Assembly: GCA_022747635.1 (NCBI GenBank)
Contig: JAKTNV010000001.1
Location: 38,550,072-38,614,071 of the forward strand
Length of the DNA stretch: 64,000 nt
DNA from: Hetaerina americana
Taxonomy: Eukaryota > Arthropoda > Insecta > Odonata > Calopterygidae
Direction of reading: 5' to 3'
Shown here piece after piece: positions 24,371-37,080 of the stretch. Position 1 is the stretch's first letter; every line of letters starts with the position of its first letter. Under the pieces are notes generated by a model, which saw nothing but the letters and a program-made list of their open reading frames with translations, did not search any database and had not been told where the DNA came from. A program made the position numbers and the translations under genes.

Positions 24371-27300
24371 TTATTAAGTCTCCTTGTATCAGATTCGTAT
24401 TGTGCCATATTGAATGGCACTCTGAAAAAAGGCATAAACAATCTTTATTTCCGTGCAAACTTCGAAAGCAGAAAAACTTAATTACGCTAATTTTCAACAT
24501 ACTATATGTTTCCTAACGATCGGCGTACGTTCCCTTCTTATCGCTATTCTTTTCATTACCTGATATAGCACTTCTGACCTCACGCGCCTTGCAACCTCTG
24601 TCGTACACTTGTGCCGCATCTTTCAGATAAACTCGTTTGAGAAATCGCTCAAATCAAGCGATAAGCACATTACATCATTCACGATAAAACGAAAGGGATA
24701 AAAGGTATAAGTGGACCCATGGTCGCACTTAACATCTTGCTTGTTCCCTGGAGTGCAATTAGGAGTAACGAAAACTGCACATGAGCCCTTGCCAAGAAGG
24801 TACGCAGCAGAAAAATGGCTCGACGATTTGTCAGAAAGAAAAGTGAACATTTTTCGCAGAATAAGAAACATCTGGGAAGCAAAGAGCCAAATAAAGAGGA
24901 TGATCAATCATAGCGGCGAGGAAAACGATTTGTGATCTAAGAATGAAGAAGACCTCTAAAACCCAATGTCTTTAAAAACAAAGCAAGTCCCGTAAATTTC
25001 GAACTCTTCAGTGATGCCAAAATCTTTTTCAAGATTATAACTCTTTCAGCATGGTACACACGGCGAGGAAATTTTTTTGCTGATTATTTTCTATTAAGCA
25101 CAAGCTATTAAGAAAACATAGCTAGAAGTAGCAATTTTCGTATGTTTTCATAGCAACAAAGAATTATGAAAAATTTAACAAGGAAAATAAATACAAATAA
25201 TAACCAAGAAAACATGCACAATTGGTAAAATATAAGTGCTTGCCTATCACTGATAGACAGATAAAATAGGGATCGATATTGATTTGAATCACCGGACTTT
25301 TCACCTTGGTAGTAGGACGGCAGATACGTTTTATTCATCATTTCAGGCAGAAAATTGATAATTAAGATAATACACTGAGAGGCACAAAACAGCTGTCGAC
25401 GTTAGGCATAATGAATTTTTCTGGGATACGCATAATTGAATACTCTAAAAGAGTAGACAGTAAGAGCGAAAAGAGGGGCTTTTGGAATATTTTGCCTGGT
25501 CGACTGGGAAATTCCTTTGGGGGGAAAATGAGAGAGAATGCTAGGAAGGCGACCTAGTGGCCTTATTTGGTAATTTGTTCATAAATCAGTTACGTACAAG
25601 GCAACCGATATTGAAAATATTTATTGATGGCGGTCCTCCACTTAAACTCAATGCCTTCATGAGTCAGCATAGGGCTATATAGGAAAAAAATCCTTCAGCA
25701 TTTGGGGCCTACCAAAAGGAATCCGTCAGAATCAATAGCTAATTTACCCGATTTCTCAAAAAATTAAATGAATCAACGGAATTCATTACACGATTCATTA
25801 GAAACCTGGAATGAGGTAATCTCCAAGAAGGGCTCACATAGTACGGGACTAAAATTATCAAATTCAGATGTTTTCTGAAACCAAGGAAACGATACAAAGC
25901 TCATGCAAGTTTTATAGGAAAATACAGCTTTATTAGTAGCCGTGGAGATCAGTAAAGGAAATGCTTACAAAGAAAAGAAATGCTACACGGAAAATTTGCG
26001 CTATCTTCCATGACAGTAGAATAAAAACGTTAAGAACGCCCAATCAACTAATCCATTGACGTATATTACATTGCACGTTCTTCATTCTTTGCTTTGCACA
26101 ATGGCCATATGCTTCTCAATAATTCACCATTTTTTTTCATCGTTAGAGCATTTCAATATCGTCAAAAAATAATCTATGGTATTCGGAATGCCTATCCGGA
26201 ACTGAATTCAACATTGAAGCCGCAGTTAAAGCATTGCTTTCGTTTAATAGCCGGATCGAAACGTTCAGCTTTCGAATTACATTTTACTCGTTCAGGGCAC
26301 GGTGACGTGAGAATTTACTCAAACCAGTGATTGGGCGGGTAAGAGTAGAGAGCCAGCGCGGGCGAAAAGGCAACTGGTCGCTGGGCAGATCACAGGTGGA
26401 AAAAGGAAACGCCTGGATCGGAGACGAGTCGCAACTCCACGTGGCGATCCCCCTGGTAAAATTTTATTCTTAGCCGTCGGCATTGGGACTATGACTGGGT
26501 AGCGACCAATAATCGAACCGGCCGATAAAGTGTTTTCCGTCCCTTTGTTGCTATCTGTCTAAGGAACTGGCAGTCCCAAAGGATTGCTGAATCGCCACTA
26601 GTCTCGCCTCATTGGGAGATCCAAATTGAATGCCTCCTGCGTGACAACAGGACTAAGAGAAAGAAAAAGGTCGCCGTGCGGACTCGAATCAGCCCAATCC
26701 AATTTAACTGTTTTTCGATATGAGCGTGTCTTGTTTTACAAACGAGCGGTGAGTTCATTGAATCTATAAAGTTGAGAAGATATGGGGGAGGGAAATTAAT
26801 TTGGATCTAATATCATACTTGTAACGCCTCTTGTGAGAGCACCTGGAAAGTTTAATTGGGTCAAGGAAGGACGTAATTGCCATGTGTGTCCATTATGTAT
26901 GAAAAAAGGGAGATCAATTAAAAGGCCAGACTTGGATTTTACTAGACATGCTCGCGCAATAACATGAATTTTCAAGGATGGAATATCATGTCATTCATAA
27001 GCAACACCATTTGATGCAATGATTCTCAAATAAAAGAAAGTCAGAGTATTTGCATTTAACCTGCGCCCATCGTTTTGATCTTGTTGGTCATTTTAGTATT
27101 ACGTAGCAATGAATAGTTGAGTTTAAATATCTACACCATAATTACCGTTTCGGCCATTTAAGAGCGCTGAGAATTGAATAACAACATTCATCGCTGATTC
27201 GAGTTCAGATATCAAACTTCTAACTTAATGCTGTTAGAATATCAGTAATTTTGACAGTCTCGGTGATGCCACGGAATGTCGAATTGCTCACAAGATTCAA

Positions 27301-28595
27301 AAATCTTTTATGCTCGAAAAAACTTACAATTAAAATTTATTAATACAAGTAATATTTCTCTCATATTAAATTTTACTCTACGGGATTACCACACCCTCCT
27401 GTTGGCCAAAGCAAATTTCATGTTACCCTCTAGACCAAGGAACGTCCCTGTACAAAATGTCTTTTTTCACTATTAAAAAAAAAAGTATTCCTTAGAGTAG
27501 ATAAAATTACTTTAGAATATAATATTTCACAGTATTGCATTATTTATTTAATTAATCCATTAATGAAATAATCCTAGCAGAAAAATAAAATCCACATACC
27601 AAGCAATAAAATATATATATCAGTTTGAAGAACTAAATGCATCCGTTACGTAATATTATTTGAAATTTAATTTTGAGCAACGTCTTTCCAAAGAGTAAGG
27701 TTGAAATAATGAATACCTTGAATAATACCAAGGATTCTAGCACCCTTAAAAGGCGCAACAGTCGTCCTCAAGGATTATTCGACTCGCTTCCAGATATGCC
27801 AAGGCTACATTCTGCTAACATGTGTTCCAAAGAATTTAATAAAATCCATAACTGAGAGGAAAATTGATTGCGTAGTGTTTTTATTGCCAGAGAGGCTTCC
27901 TCCACTTCATCCCATTCTGTCGTGAAAATCTCACGGGAATTTGCACGGTCTCCACGTCACTTGGATGCAAGTTCTTCCAGTCACCGCGTAAATAATCCAG
28001 GAATGCTACAATTTGGGAATAATGAATTCTGAAAAGGCGGATCGTCCTTGCGGACTATGGGGAGAGTGAACATTTAAAAACTTCTCATTCTTTAAATAAA
28101 TCAGACGCCAAATGCATGCATTTGATACAAATACAAAAGTATGTTATAAGGACATAAAGCAGGCGATACCATTTGAAGAAACTGTAAGAGTGCAATGGAT
28201 GGGAAATCACTTCAGTTCAAGAAATAGTATTAGGGATATCAAATGCCCATTCGAATAAAAATGCGGGTAGTTAACAAGCCAAAAATGATAGCTCAAGAGT
28301 GTTGCTAAGAAATGATCCATACTTGGTAATACCGTTCAGATGAAAAACTGATATTAGTGAGGTCCAATGTTTAATCAAGATCGGTAAATAAAAATTACGA
28401 TCGGAAATTTTTTTTAAGTAGCTCTCGAAGTGACCTTCATTTCGCTAACCGTTAGGTTGATCGTAGTTAATACCAGATTATTACCTAATCCTTCACTATC
28501 AAAGAAATAATTTCGCAAACCGCGAATGACAAATACGACGCCTCTCCATGGTAACAGATATGAGGTTAGGACAGTTACCTAAATAACTGCCAGCG
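24371..28595. other. A+T-rich stretch, nothing recognised
   Basis: Mainly A+T-rich, with a moderately G+C-rich part at 26330-26700. Short frames such as 24711-24935 (+), 25108-25341 (-) and 27673-27855 (+) show no family motif. No RNA gene or mobile element could be identified. Confidence 0.4.
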
Positions 28596-28615
28596 CCGGC
28601 GCCGCTCGGCGCCGG
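28596..28615. repeat. All-G+C 9-bp hairpin
   Basis: CCGGCGCCG and CGGCGCCGG form a perfect stem with a 2-base loop. Nineteen of the twenty bases are G or C, in a strongly A+T-rich neighbourhood. No gene context explains it. Confidence 0.8.
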
Positions 28616-30855
28616 AAGTTAGTTTTTCAAACAAGGATCAAGAGGAAAAGAAATAAATGAAAGTGAAAAACCCAGGCCGAAAGTTCCATAATCCATTAGC
28701 TCAATAATTACATAGAATGAAGGGAAAGAGATTACCCAGCTAACACCTGAAACTGTGATTTTTATTGAGAGAGGGCTTCAAAGCCATGCCTAAACCCTCG
28801 AAGCAGAAGTCATTAAACGAGGTATTGGACAACCTGTTCTCGCGATAACCTTGCTCCGAATGCAATCGGTACAAATTTCTTCCGTAAATTTAATCATTGC
28901 CTTCCATTGAACAATTTCCTGAAAATTATCCAATATATTCTTTATCAATATTACGATAAATTCCGTATGATTATTCGAGATTACATTAACTGGCGGATTC
29001 CCGAAGTTTTTCCAAACATTTACGCCAGGGTTGCAAAACCTTTTCCAATTAAATAGCCCCAAAACAGACATTTCACGAGCTTGCGCATCAGGAAAATCGT
29101 ATCTATCGTATCAGAATTTATATCGTGTATTTGAATTATTTCATTCCATTAGTAGGTACCTAAAGAAACTAAAGAGATTTTCCATTAACTTTAACAACAC
29201 ATTTATCTTATTGGAAAATAGCACCATGAAAAAGTGATATTTGAAATGTAGTATATTATAAAGTCATGGGATGCGCTCCACTGATTTACTCAATGACTTA
29301 TTAAAGCAATCGCACAGACATTGAGATCATGTTATCTATTACAAGAGGTGAAGGTCCAGGCATTTCTCATTAAAATCATCAAATATTACATTACGTTATA
29401 AGAATTATAGAAAATAAAAAGTATCATTAATACATTTTCACTTCCACCTATATACTTGAAGAGGGCCTTATTTTTAGCTGTAGCTCTGTTTTACATCTGA
29501 AAAGGTATTTCTTGAGGGTATGTACGATTTAACTGTCAATGCAAAATGCTGCGGTGCGACGAAAAAAAATAAAATGGCAATAAAAATCCAGAATGTTTCG
29601 AGCGGATTATTTATTTTAAAACACAGACAGAAAAGTCCGTAAAAATAGCTTGCTTTTCTGACAAGCACCGTTCCGATCAAGCGGCAACTTTCCATTTCCG
29701 TACATGCACTCATAAAACTCTGAAAATAAGGTCTTAAATTAAGTAGGTACCCCTCGAAACCTCCAACAAGCTTTTCCGCGAGATCAAAAATGGAGCAGAT
29801 ACGAGCGTTAAGAAAGCTAGCATGGATGCGATTCTAAACTCATGTAAAATTAGTGCCAATCGCATAAAGTGCGTGCCACCGCTCCTTATATTAACATATA
29901 CTCAAGTTTAAATGCAGAGGCATTGCAATACGCCATGGTTTTCCTTAGTACGACATGTGTTCACTCTGTACACAAGATAATATTATCGTAATGTGTTATC
30001 TCTTAGCACCACGTCAAAGGAGAGCTATTAGGATATTGAGAAATGCTGCTGGTAAAATCACTGTAAACACACAAATAACGGTTACCATAAATAATTAAAG
30101 CATTTAAAATTAAAAATATTAAAATATTTGGACTTCCCAGCACATTTTGGGTTTGCTCTTCTTCGCAACATAATCCGTTTCCATCAGTATACCTAGTTTC
30201 GAGAAATCTGAAACATGAAAGTAGTGCGACACTTTCCCCAAATTACCTTTTCCTTGCAGGATCCGGACCATGCGGAGAAACGGAAGCGAGAGTTTCATAC
30301 AGGTAAACGGATTCCCTCTCTTCCCAGATTTCGGTCTGAAGGTGCAACACAGAAGGAAAGGAAACTAATTCTTTTCTACCCGAAGATAGCCGTTCCACGG
30401 ACCAAGCGTTTAAATTGCAACACCATCGACTTTCTATCCTTGACTTTAAAATTATGAATAATATTCGGATTAAGCGGGATTAGTTATCATGAGAAAATTC
30501 CTGACAAGTGATGGCGCAAACTCAGCACCGTGTGCCGTTTTTCTACTCTTTCTGACGGATGGTCAGAGTTAAAACTTTCACCTTCTCTGAGTTTAAGAAA
30601 AAAAGAAATAAAGTTAGTTGATGATTGGAGAAGCAGAAGATTGCTTAAAATGAATAGGGGAAATCTTCGGCAATAGTGCATGTCGCAATCCTCGAAATGC
30701 CCTATTAGTGCGTTTACTTTTAAGACCACATATTCACTGTAGTCCAAAATAAATGTCTGTTTCTGATGTTTCTAGCGTGTTGGAGAAAGTGGGAAAACTG
30801 AAGGCAATGGTTTTTCTTTAACATTCGGGATACTCACGATACCGATTCCTAATCG
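28616..30855. other. A+T-rich stretch, nothing recognised
   Basis: A+T-rich with short unrecognised frames (28790-29071 minus, 30215-30457 plus, 30487-30747 minus). No motif of a known protein or RNA. Confidence 0.4.
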
Positions 30856-30859
30856 GAAA

Positions 30860-31235
30860 GTGGTCCTTGGAAACCCATAAATGAAGCCAAACCAACGGAG
30901 AGACAAAACAATAATGCCCAAGATGAAGGTGAAGTTGACAGAAAGGAAAGCAAACGAGGAGGAGTTGGGAATGCTGGGGGATGAGAGATAATTGATGGGA
31001 GAAATGAAAAGGAGGAGGGAAAGTTGGATTAAGACCATTTTGATTAGGAATGGGATGTGGAAGACTGTAATATAGGGGAGAACGTTAGAAAGGCGACCAA
31101 TGGGAAGGAATAGAACAGGCACGTTGGAATGAGTGCAGGGAGGAAAGAAGTATGCGGAATCCAAGAGGGACTTCGCGAAGTGTCTGATTTCAGATTGTGT
31201 TTTTGTGTAGTGGAGGCAAGTAAATTCATTGTTGT
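30860..31235 (+). mobile_element. LINE family A copy A4 on the plus strand
   Basis: This is the only family A copy in plus orientation. It aligns with the reverse complement of copy A2: GGGATGTGGAAGACTGTAAT (31050-31069) matches GGGATGTTGAAGACTGTAAT, followed by AGGGGAGAA. The translation gives the RT C-terminal landmark NGM.KTVI.GR.L..R, interrupted by stops and shifts. The opposite strand happens to be open for 155 codons (30772-31239), which is antisense to the LINE and not a gene. The copy is 5'-truncated and inactive. Confidence 0.75.
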
Positions 31236-31239
31236 ACAA

Positions 31240-33525
31240 TTAAAGGTAAATCAAAAGGTAGAATAACCACATAATAATAGATAATGCTTTAATTTGGCAA
31301 ATAATTAATTTTACCGATGCTTTAGAAGTGTATTGGGCATCTGCTCACAGAAGCCCTACAGAATATCACAGAAATTTATTTGATCAGCGATATGTTGAAG
31401 AGTGATACACCAACCAGATTCGAAATGACAAAACGATAACAAATAACTCGAAAAACACCCAAAGAGTGACTTGCGTCGATTGCTTCATTCGATGCATAAC
31501 CAATTGAACCAAGGACATGGGAGAAAGTTATGACGACATAATTGAGGTAAACAAGATTTTTGACGGTGTGCTTGGTGAGATTCCCTGGCTCAGAGACGGA
31601 CTAACTCCGAGTTATCAATTATGAGAGGATATTCTTGGCTAAATGCTCCATTATTATAGTATTACTGTAAAATAGCCAAAATTTAGAGCATATTTGCCTT
31701 CCTCATTTAACTTACATTCCAAACATCGCTGCTCTATCTTCCAGTTCCCATGATGAAAAATCATTTATAAAGTTAAGAATGAAAAAAACTTATGGAATGA
31801 ATGTTGAATGCCCAACATTTTTCATAATTTTGACAATTCCGATTAATAATTTCAACCGCTACACGCACAACTTGAAAAAAAATTGAAACTAAAAACGAAA
31901 AATATTTAAAGGAAGGAGGCCAGGAAAATGAGCTTTAAATTTCTCCTAATCTAATAACTAATAATACCCTTCCAATCAACAAATAAACACCATTATTCAT
32001 TTGTATACAATCGAAAAATGGGTACTAAGTTTTCGCACCACAGCTTAATCTCCAAAGACGTGTGAATCTAAAACTGCAACTGCCCAAAACATCCCTTCTT
32101 CTTTCATAACATATACCTTTATCTATGCCGGTTAATACGAAGTGCTCAGCACTCGAAAGTTGAATCCGAATACGGGATTCAACCGAGTCATACCCCACGA
32201 CGTAAGCAAATTGAAGATGAAGCGAGGTGGCATATGAGGCGCTTCCTTCAACAAACGAAATCATCGGGAGCGGAGATGCTCGAGGCGCCTCGAGTGGAGA
32301 ACTGAGGACATGAACCACGAGTATTTGACTTGTCTGTTGGGCGCAAAGGAGGAGAAACAATCCCGCGCCCCATGCCGCCAAAACCTCAGGCTACGTGCGC
32401 AGTGAACGCAAGATCGGGAAAATAAACTAACTCCCGCGCGTGGGAAGCACAGATGTACGCCGAATGATATACTATATCTGCACTTAGCGACGGCAGGCAG
32501 ATCCGTCTCACAGCGTGTGGCTCGGCCTGCCCCACGTTCTCTCGTCGCTCCCTCAATCCTTCCGATTCGAATGATAAAAAATGAATGAAAAGATAAATTT
32601 TCGAGAAGGATTTTCACGAGCCCATTTCTCAAATAACACTCGTCAATTTTCAAAGTCTTCTGAAAGCGTTGCTCAGCACAAAAAAGAGGAGTCTGAATCG
32701 TCTCCAATGGACCGCATCCGTTATAGATGCTATAACAGACGATATGTGTAATGATAACAAATGACGAGGGCAGATGTAAACATGATAGAACGAGCAAACT
32801 ACAAACTGGACCATGTCTACCAGAGCGCCGGTTTTGGCGGAAATCTAGGTGCCGACTGACGAGTAGAGAGGAAGGCACCATCGAAAGTCAGACGACTTAA
32901 TCTGGTACCAAAATTATAGAGACTATAATTTAATCTAAAAAAATTAAAACTGATTTTAGAAGCTAAGAACTGCACCAAGATGATTTAGCTTCTCGAATTA
33001 TACAATAATTTCAGCAATTTATTACAAAAATAAGTAGATATTATTTGCACAAAATACACATTGAAAGATGAGTACCCTCAGTCATTAAAAATATTCGTGA
33101 AAAACTTCTTAGTTTTTCCTCCCGCGGTGGCTTAAGCAGGATTACGGATTCGGGCCTTAAATGTCGATTTAGACTGCTTTTGCGATAAATATATAGTCAA
33201 AGCTGTTTTTAATTGGTCCGGAGAAAACTTCCATTTAGTGAATCCGAACGTTTCACTTAATGAGTCTTCTCAGAATACAAACAAGTCTTTCAATTGAAAA
33301 TGTTCATCCTCTAAAGCCCTTATTCTTAGGCTATACCACGCGGTCAATCATTCGAAGAAAATAAAACATTACAGCCGAAAGCACGCACATCAGATACCAA
33401 TAAATTCAACGACAATACATATAAATGAGGCTTTGATGTTGAATGGACAAAAAATCAGATGGACAATTTTGCTATCAAAATTGCGTATTAACTTAATTCT
33501 CTCCGACTCTATTTTGTCGCATAAA
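31240..33525. other. Non-genic stretch; moderately G+C-rich centre
   Basis: A+T-rich except about 32000-32560. A 206-codon frame on the minus strand (32261-32881) crosses this patch. It is Arg/Ser/Cys-rich, begins and ends in regions of different composition, and shows no recognisable domain. It overlaps a second minus frame (32025-32381), so coding is unsupported. Confidence 0.35.
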
Positions 33526-33527
33526 TG

Positions 33528-33808
33528 AGTAGTAGTAGTTTTAGGGGACAGCTATGGTCATTTGCGCCATTACGGATGGATGGGAAAGGAGGAAGGATGG
33601 AGCGAAACCCGGTATCGGCATTTTCCTACTCTTAACGAAAGACGCTAAGGGGTTGCAGTTTAACGTCCCATCCGACGGACGATGCACTGACTCAAAGTCC
33701 CCTCCACAAAGCACCTAAAGTAGAGATCGAATATCCATATTTTTATATGCCATCCCCAGGATTCGAACCTGGGCCCTCAGAGTGGGAAGCCCGAGCGCTA
33801 GCCTCTCT
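33528..33808 (-). mobile_element. SINE-1 copy b, with (ACT)n tail
   Basis: Read on the minus strand, the order is a tRNA-like head (GCTAGCGCTCGGGCTTCCCA, then GGTTCGAATCC as a clean B box), a body with GTCGGATGGGACGTTAAA, CCCCTTAGCGTC and TTAAGAGTAGG, an AATGGCGCAAATGACC block, and an (ACT)n end at 33528-33539. Copy a at 15065-15425 has the same blocks in the same order. The A box side is shorter here. The (ACT)n run is the simple-repeat tail expected for a SINE that uses an RTE-like or similar LINE. Confidence 0.8.
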
Positions 33809-34112
33809 CTTTTCAAAATATTTATTACCGTTAAGACAATTGTACGGGATGCATCTTAACTTACGAAATTCATTCCTGTTTTTGAAACATTGGTTGTAAG
33901 AAGACAAAAGATATTGTTACAAATACCGTTGAGGCATAGCATGTAATACTATATACATACGTTGTTATATTGTTAAAAATGGGCTCAAATGCTAAAAGAT
34001 GAAAACACCATAGAAGAGAGTAACGCATTCTAAGTAATGCTAAGATATATCACGGCTAAAATGTCCCAGAAGTCACGGTCTAATATGTGCCAAGTTCACC
34101 GGGATATACAAA

Positions 34113-35700
34113 CTACTGGTAAACAGACTCATTCAAGCCTGCGGACCAGTCCCTATCATCTTTACGTGCGCATCTGTCGAAATAAACGCCACTGAATAAC
34201 TGCTCTTTAATTGAAGGGAATAGACGGCAGTTCAGGTGCAGACGGTCAGAGTCAGAGATCTCACCCCCCCCCCACCCGAAGATAACCGAGATTTTGTATA
34301 TTTGTCGGATTCCCAGCCATTCGTACTCATTTGTGTAGCAACCTATTATTATATGCTCCACCGTGCCGATTTTTCCGCATATTGAGCAAAGAGGGGATGG
34401 TAACACGCCAAATATGTGTTTCATATTTCGGCAGTCGATCAGGTTGGCGAGGACCGCGCACATCGTACTAGAGGATGCCGAGTCACCTTTATACCCTGCC
34501 CAGATTTTCCAGGCTCCTAGGGGCTTAGCCTGCGCTGTGCAATTCTCTATTGCTCTCGCGTTAAGGATCTTAGTTTGTACGCAGTGAGTGGCCTTCTTGA
34601 AGCAGAGAGGCTAGCCTTCGTGCATCTTCGATCGCTCTGCGGAATGTTGGGATAGTTCGGGCCGCTCACAAGAATGCTTTAAGAGTTCCTTACGCCAGTT
34701 GATGTCATTCGCGATGATCCTGACGGGAAGTTTGGAAAACACCGCCATTGCCTTTATGGCAATATCCGCGAGGCCCAAGCCACCTCGGTCCCGGGGTGTA
34801 TGGAGTTGTTTCCTTCTTGAGATACCCATGCCATATCATGTCATTTGTCGTTTGAATAAGCTTGGCCTTAGAATGAGATGGTAACGGTCATATGTGAGAC
34901 AGGTACCAAATTATCGGAATAACTACCTGATAGATTAATCAGACCCGGGTGACCAGAGGAAAGGAAGACGAGGGAGGGGGTAACGAGTTCCCTCAAAAAG
35001 GACGGAGCGTTCTGCCGAGTCTCAGTTTTTATCTATGGAGTGTATTGTGTCCTTCTCCCACCAAACCCTGAGTATTTCTAGTGAGGCTGTACGTTCCCAA
35101 CCGACTGCCACGTTAGACGACTCTCTCCTTTAAGGAGGAGGAATCATGATTTCTTCACGTTAACAAAGAGACCTGCTTCTTCATATATCGAGAAAATCTC
35201 GAAAGCCCTAACCATCTGCGTGGTATCCCGGACGAATAACGTTATGCCGTCCGCATAGGCCACGCCCGGTATTAGGGTGTCGTGTCGGGGGACGCCTATT
35301 CCGGCATCCGTTAGCTGACGGAGTATGGGATCTAGCGCGAATGCAAATAGGTTCATTGAGCACGGGCAGCCTTTCCTAAAAGAGTTATCAGTCGAAAATG
35401 GGTCCGATGACGCATTACCTAGTTTAATCTTCGCAAAGATATAATTATATAGGGTTTTGATACACCGGAGGAGATTGCCCGGGAGGATCATTGATCGCAG
35501 GATCGATAGGATCCACTCATCCAGGCAAAGCCGATCCCCTCGCATAAAGGGGATATGTATATTTTTTCAGATGTATCACCTCCAGATCGAAGTAATCAAA
35601 AGAATACGATGCCGCAATCAAATAAAAATAGAATTACAAGTAAGATTGATGCACCAAGGTGATCGAAGAAGAGTTAGGCAATCGGCCTAGACTCCGCTAA
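34113..35700 (-). mobile_element. Tx1/I-like LINE relic, RT to C-terminal zinc motif
   Basis: A long minus-strand stretch decodes into ordered LINE blocks. At 35144-35545 there is RT palm sequence: a LDEWILSILRSM..P..LLRCIKTLY block, FRKGCPCSMNLFAFALDPILRQL (about 35312-35380) and VAYADGITLFVRD (about 35225-35265), then a GLFVNVKKS block. At 34611-34829 there is RERGGLGLAD-like sequence (here RDRGGLGLADIAIKA). At 34113-34463 there is a C-terminal Cys/His motif C-x2-C-x7-H-x4-C (CSICG...EH....GC) near 34345-34395. Frame changes separate the pieces. The order matches the second ORF of Tx1/I-type LINEs, which carry an RT and a C-terminal zinc-like domain. The RT catalytic YADD reads YADG, losing the second Asp. 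The copy is inactive and 5'-truncated. Confidence 0.8.
35144..35545 (-). pseudogene. Reverse transcriptase fragment with YADG in place of YADD
   Basis: This is the longest open part of the LINE relic, 133 codons. It spans RT finger/palm blocks from a LDEWILSIL..MI segment through the RxGCPxSxxLFxxALDPILRxL block to the catalytic AYADG segment and the following thumb-side block. In active LINE RTs the two Asp of YADD bind the metal ions; here the second is Gly, so the fragment cannot be functional. It stops just after the GLFVNVKKS motif. The upstream RT part (about 35546-35700 minus) is degraded beyond clear reading. Confidence 0.75.
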
Positions 35701-37080
35701 AGCTTACCAGTGTTTTTCTAAGAAACGGGGAAAATAACGGCTGATTTAATTTTCGGAAAATAGGATGTTGCGATAAATTCGCCTCTACATTGTTCAAGCC
35801 GTTTTTCACGCATTATCTCCTAGTTTCTCTCAAAAGCTAAGAAGACAATGGTAATTAACATGAGCCCGCCCAAGAAAAACAACTATGCAAATAAGTGCGT
35901 CATTAATCCGAAGCGAGTGACATCAATCAAGAACCCATCACATAAATGATGAAGACTCGCTTACTAACCGAACCAAAGCGATGGCTCGCAGAGCCTTTCC
36001 AAAAGTTTGCTTTCCAAGAATTTCAATCCAGTTTCTCTCCACTTAACCACGATGGGAATGGAAAAAGGAGGAATATTAGTACTCCCACCATATTCTTATG
36101 TCTAGTTGATAAACATAATAAATGAATTCACAAAAACTCATCAAAAACAACAGCACAATAAAAATAAAAGGACTGGAAAAGAAAATACTTTGTACTTTCA
36201 CATAAGTTTGTGGAATAACAGGGTGTTTGTCAACGTAAACGGAAGAACAAAGCATTTTCTTTCCGGTATGCAACGCTTACACAAAGTGCCGCCTCCAATT
36301 AACCTATTCAAATAAAAGTTCAACAGAATACACATTTGGAATTCAAGCATTTGAATTGTTTCTTTATTCACAAGGGCACCTGGTTAAGGCAAAACGCAAC
36401 ACACAAGCACGTAAATATTTGCACCTGATGTCCCTGGACACATCCCACAGTCACTGACAGAGATTCTCCAACCTAATCTGAACCAAAGTACTGCAGTCTA
36501 CCTGTCAGATGAATTAATTTAGGTAGATATGCTTAACCTGATCACGTCGAACATTGGCAGGGAGATCCCGAAAGGAAGTGATAATCTCTTTCGTTTTACA
36601 CTGGAATGTGTCCCTGGCACCATCATGTACCAACACCGAAGGTTGGAGCAATCCGTTCCTCTGATCACCGCACCTTCATCACCCCAATTCCCCATCCATC
36701 ACAAATCATACGGTCACCATATCGGCCACTCCTACCTCCTCCCCTCCCACTGTACCGGCAAGGAACACTCGGGCCAGCCGTACGATGGAGCTACCCATTC
36801 CGTTTCACTACCAATTTGAAATGGTGTGAAGTGCCTCCAGTCGAAGTGATGTACCCGAGTCCCAAGACTAAATCCTACGACAACATCACTTCAGGTATCC
36901 ATTGAGAGAGTTAAACGTGAAAACAAGGAAGAAAAATACGATCCATAATAATGCTGTAATTCTTTTTTACCAGAAATTAAGTTCAGTAAAACCTGTGTGC
37001 AACTGTTTCACATTTGCTTTACAGGGCTTGATTGAAGAAAAATAAAAACACTTCTGCGTACCTTCTCCAAAGTGTCTAAT
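35701..37080. other. A+T-rich stretch with two unrecognised frames
   Basis: Two overlapping plus-strand frames (36529-36819 and 36606-36905) cover the same Pro/His/Ser-rich DNA. Neither shows a known domain, and only one could be real. Nothing else was recognised. Confidence 0.35.

Noticed and set aside
30772..31239. 155-codon minus-strand frame
   Set aside because: It is antisense to LINE copy A4, whose plus strand carries the RT C-terminal landmarks.
32261..32881. 206-codon minus-strand frame
   Set aside because: No recognisable domain, strong composition change along its length, and another frame overlaps it on the same strand.
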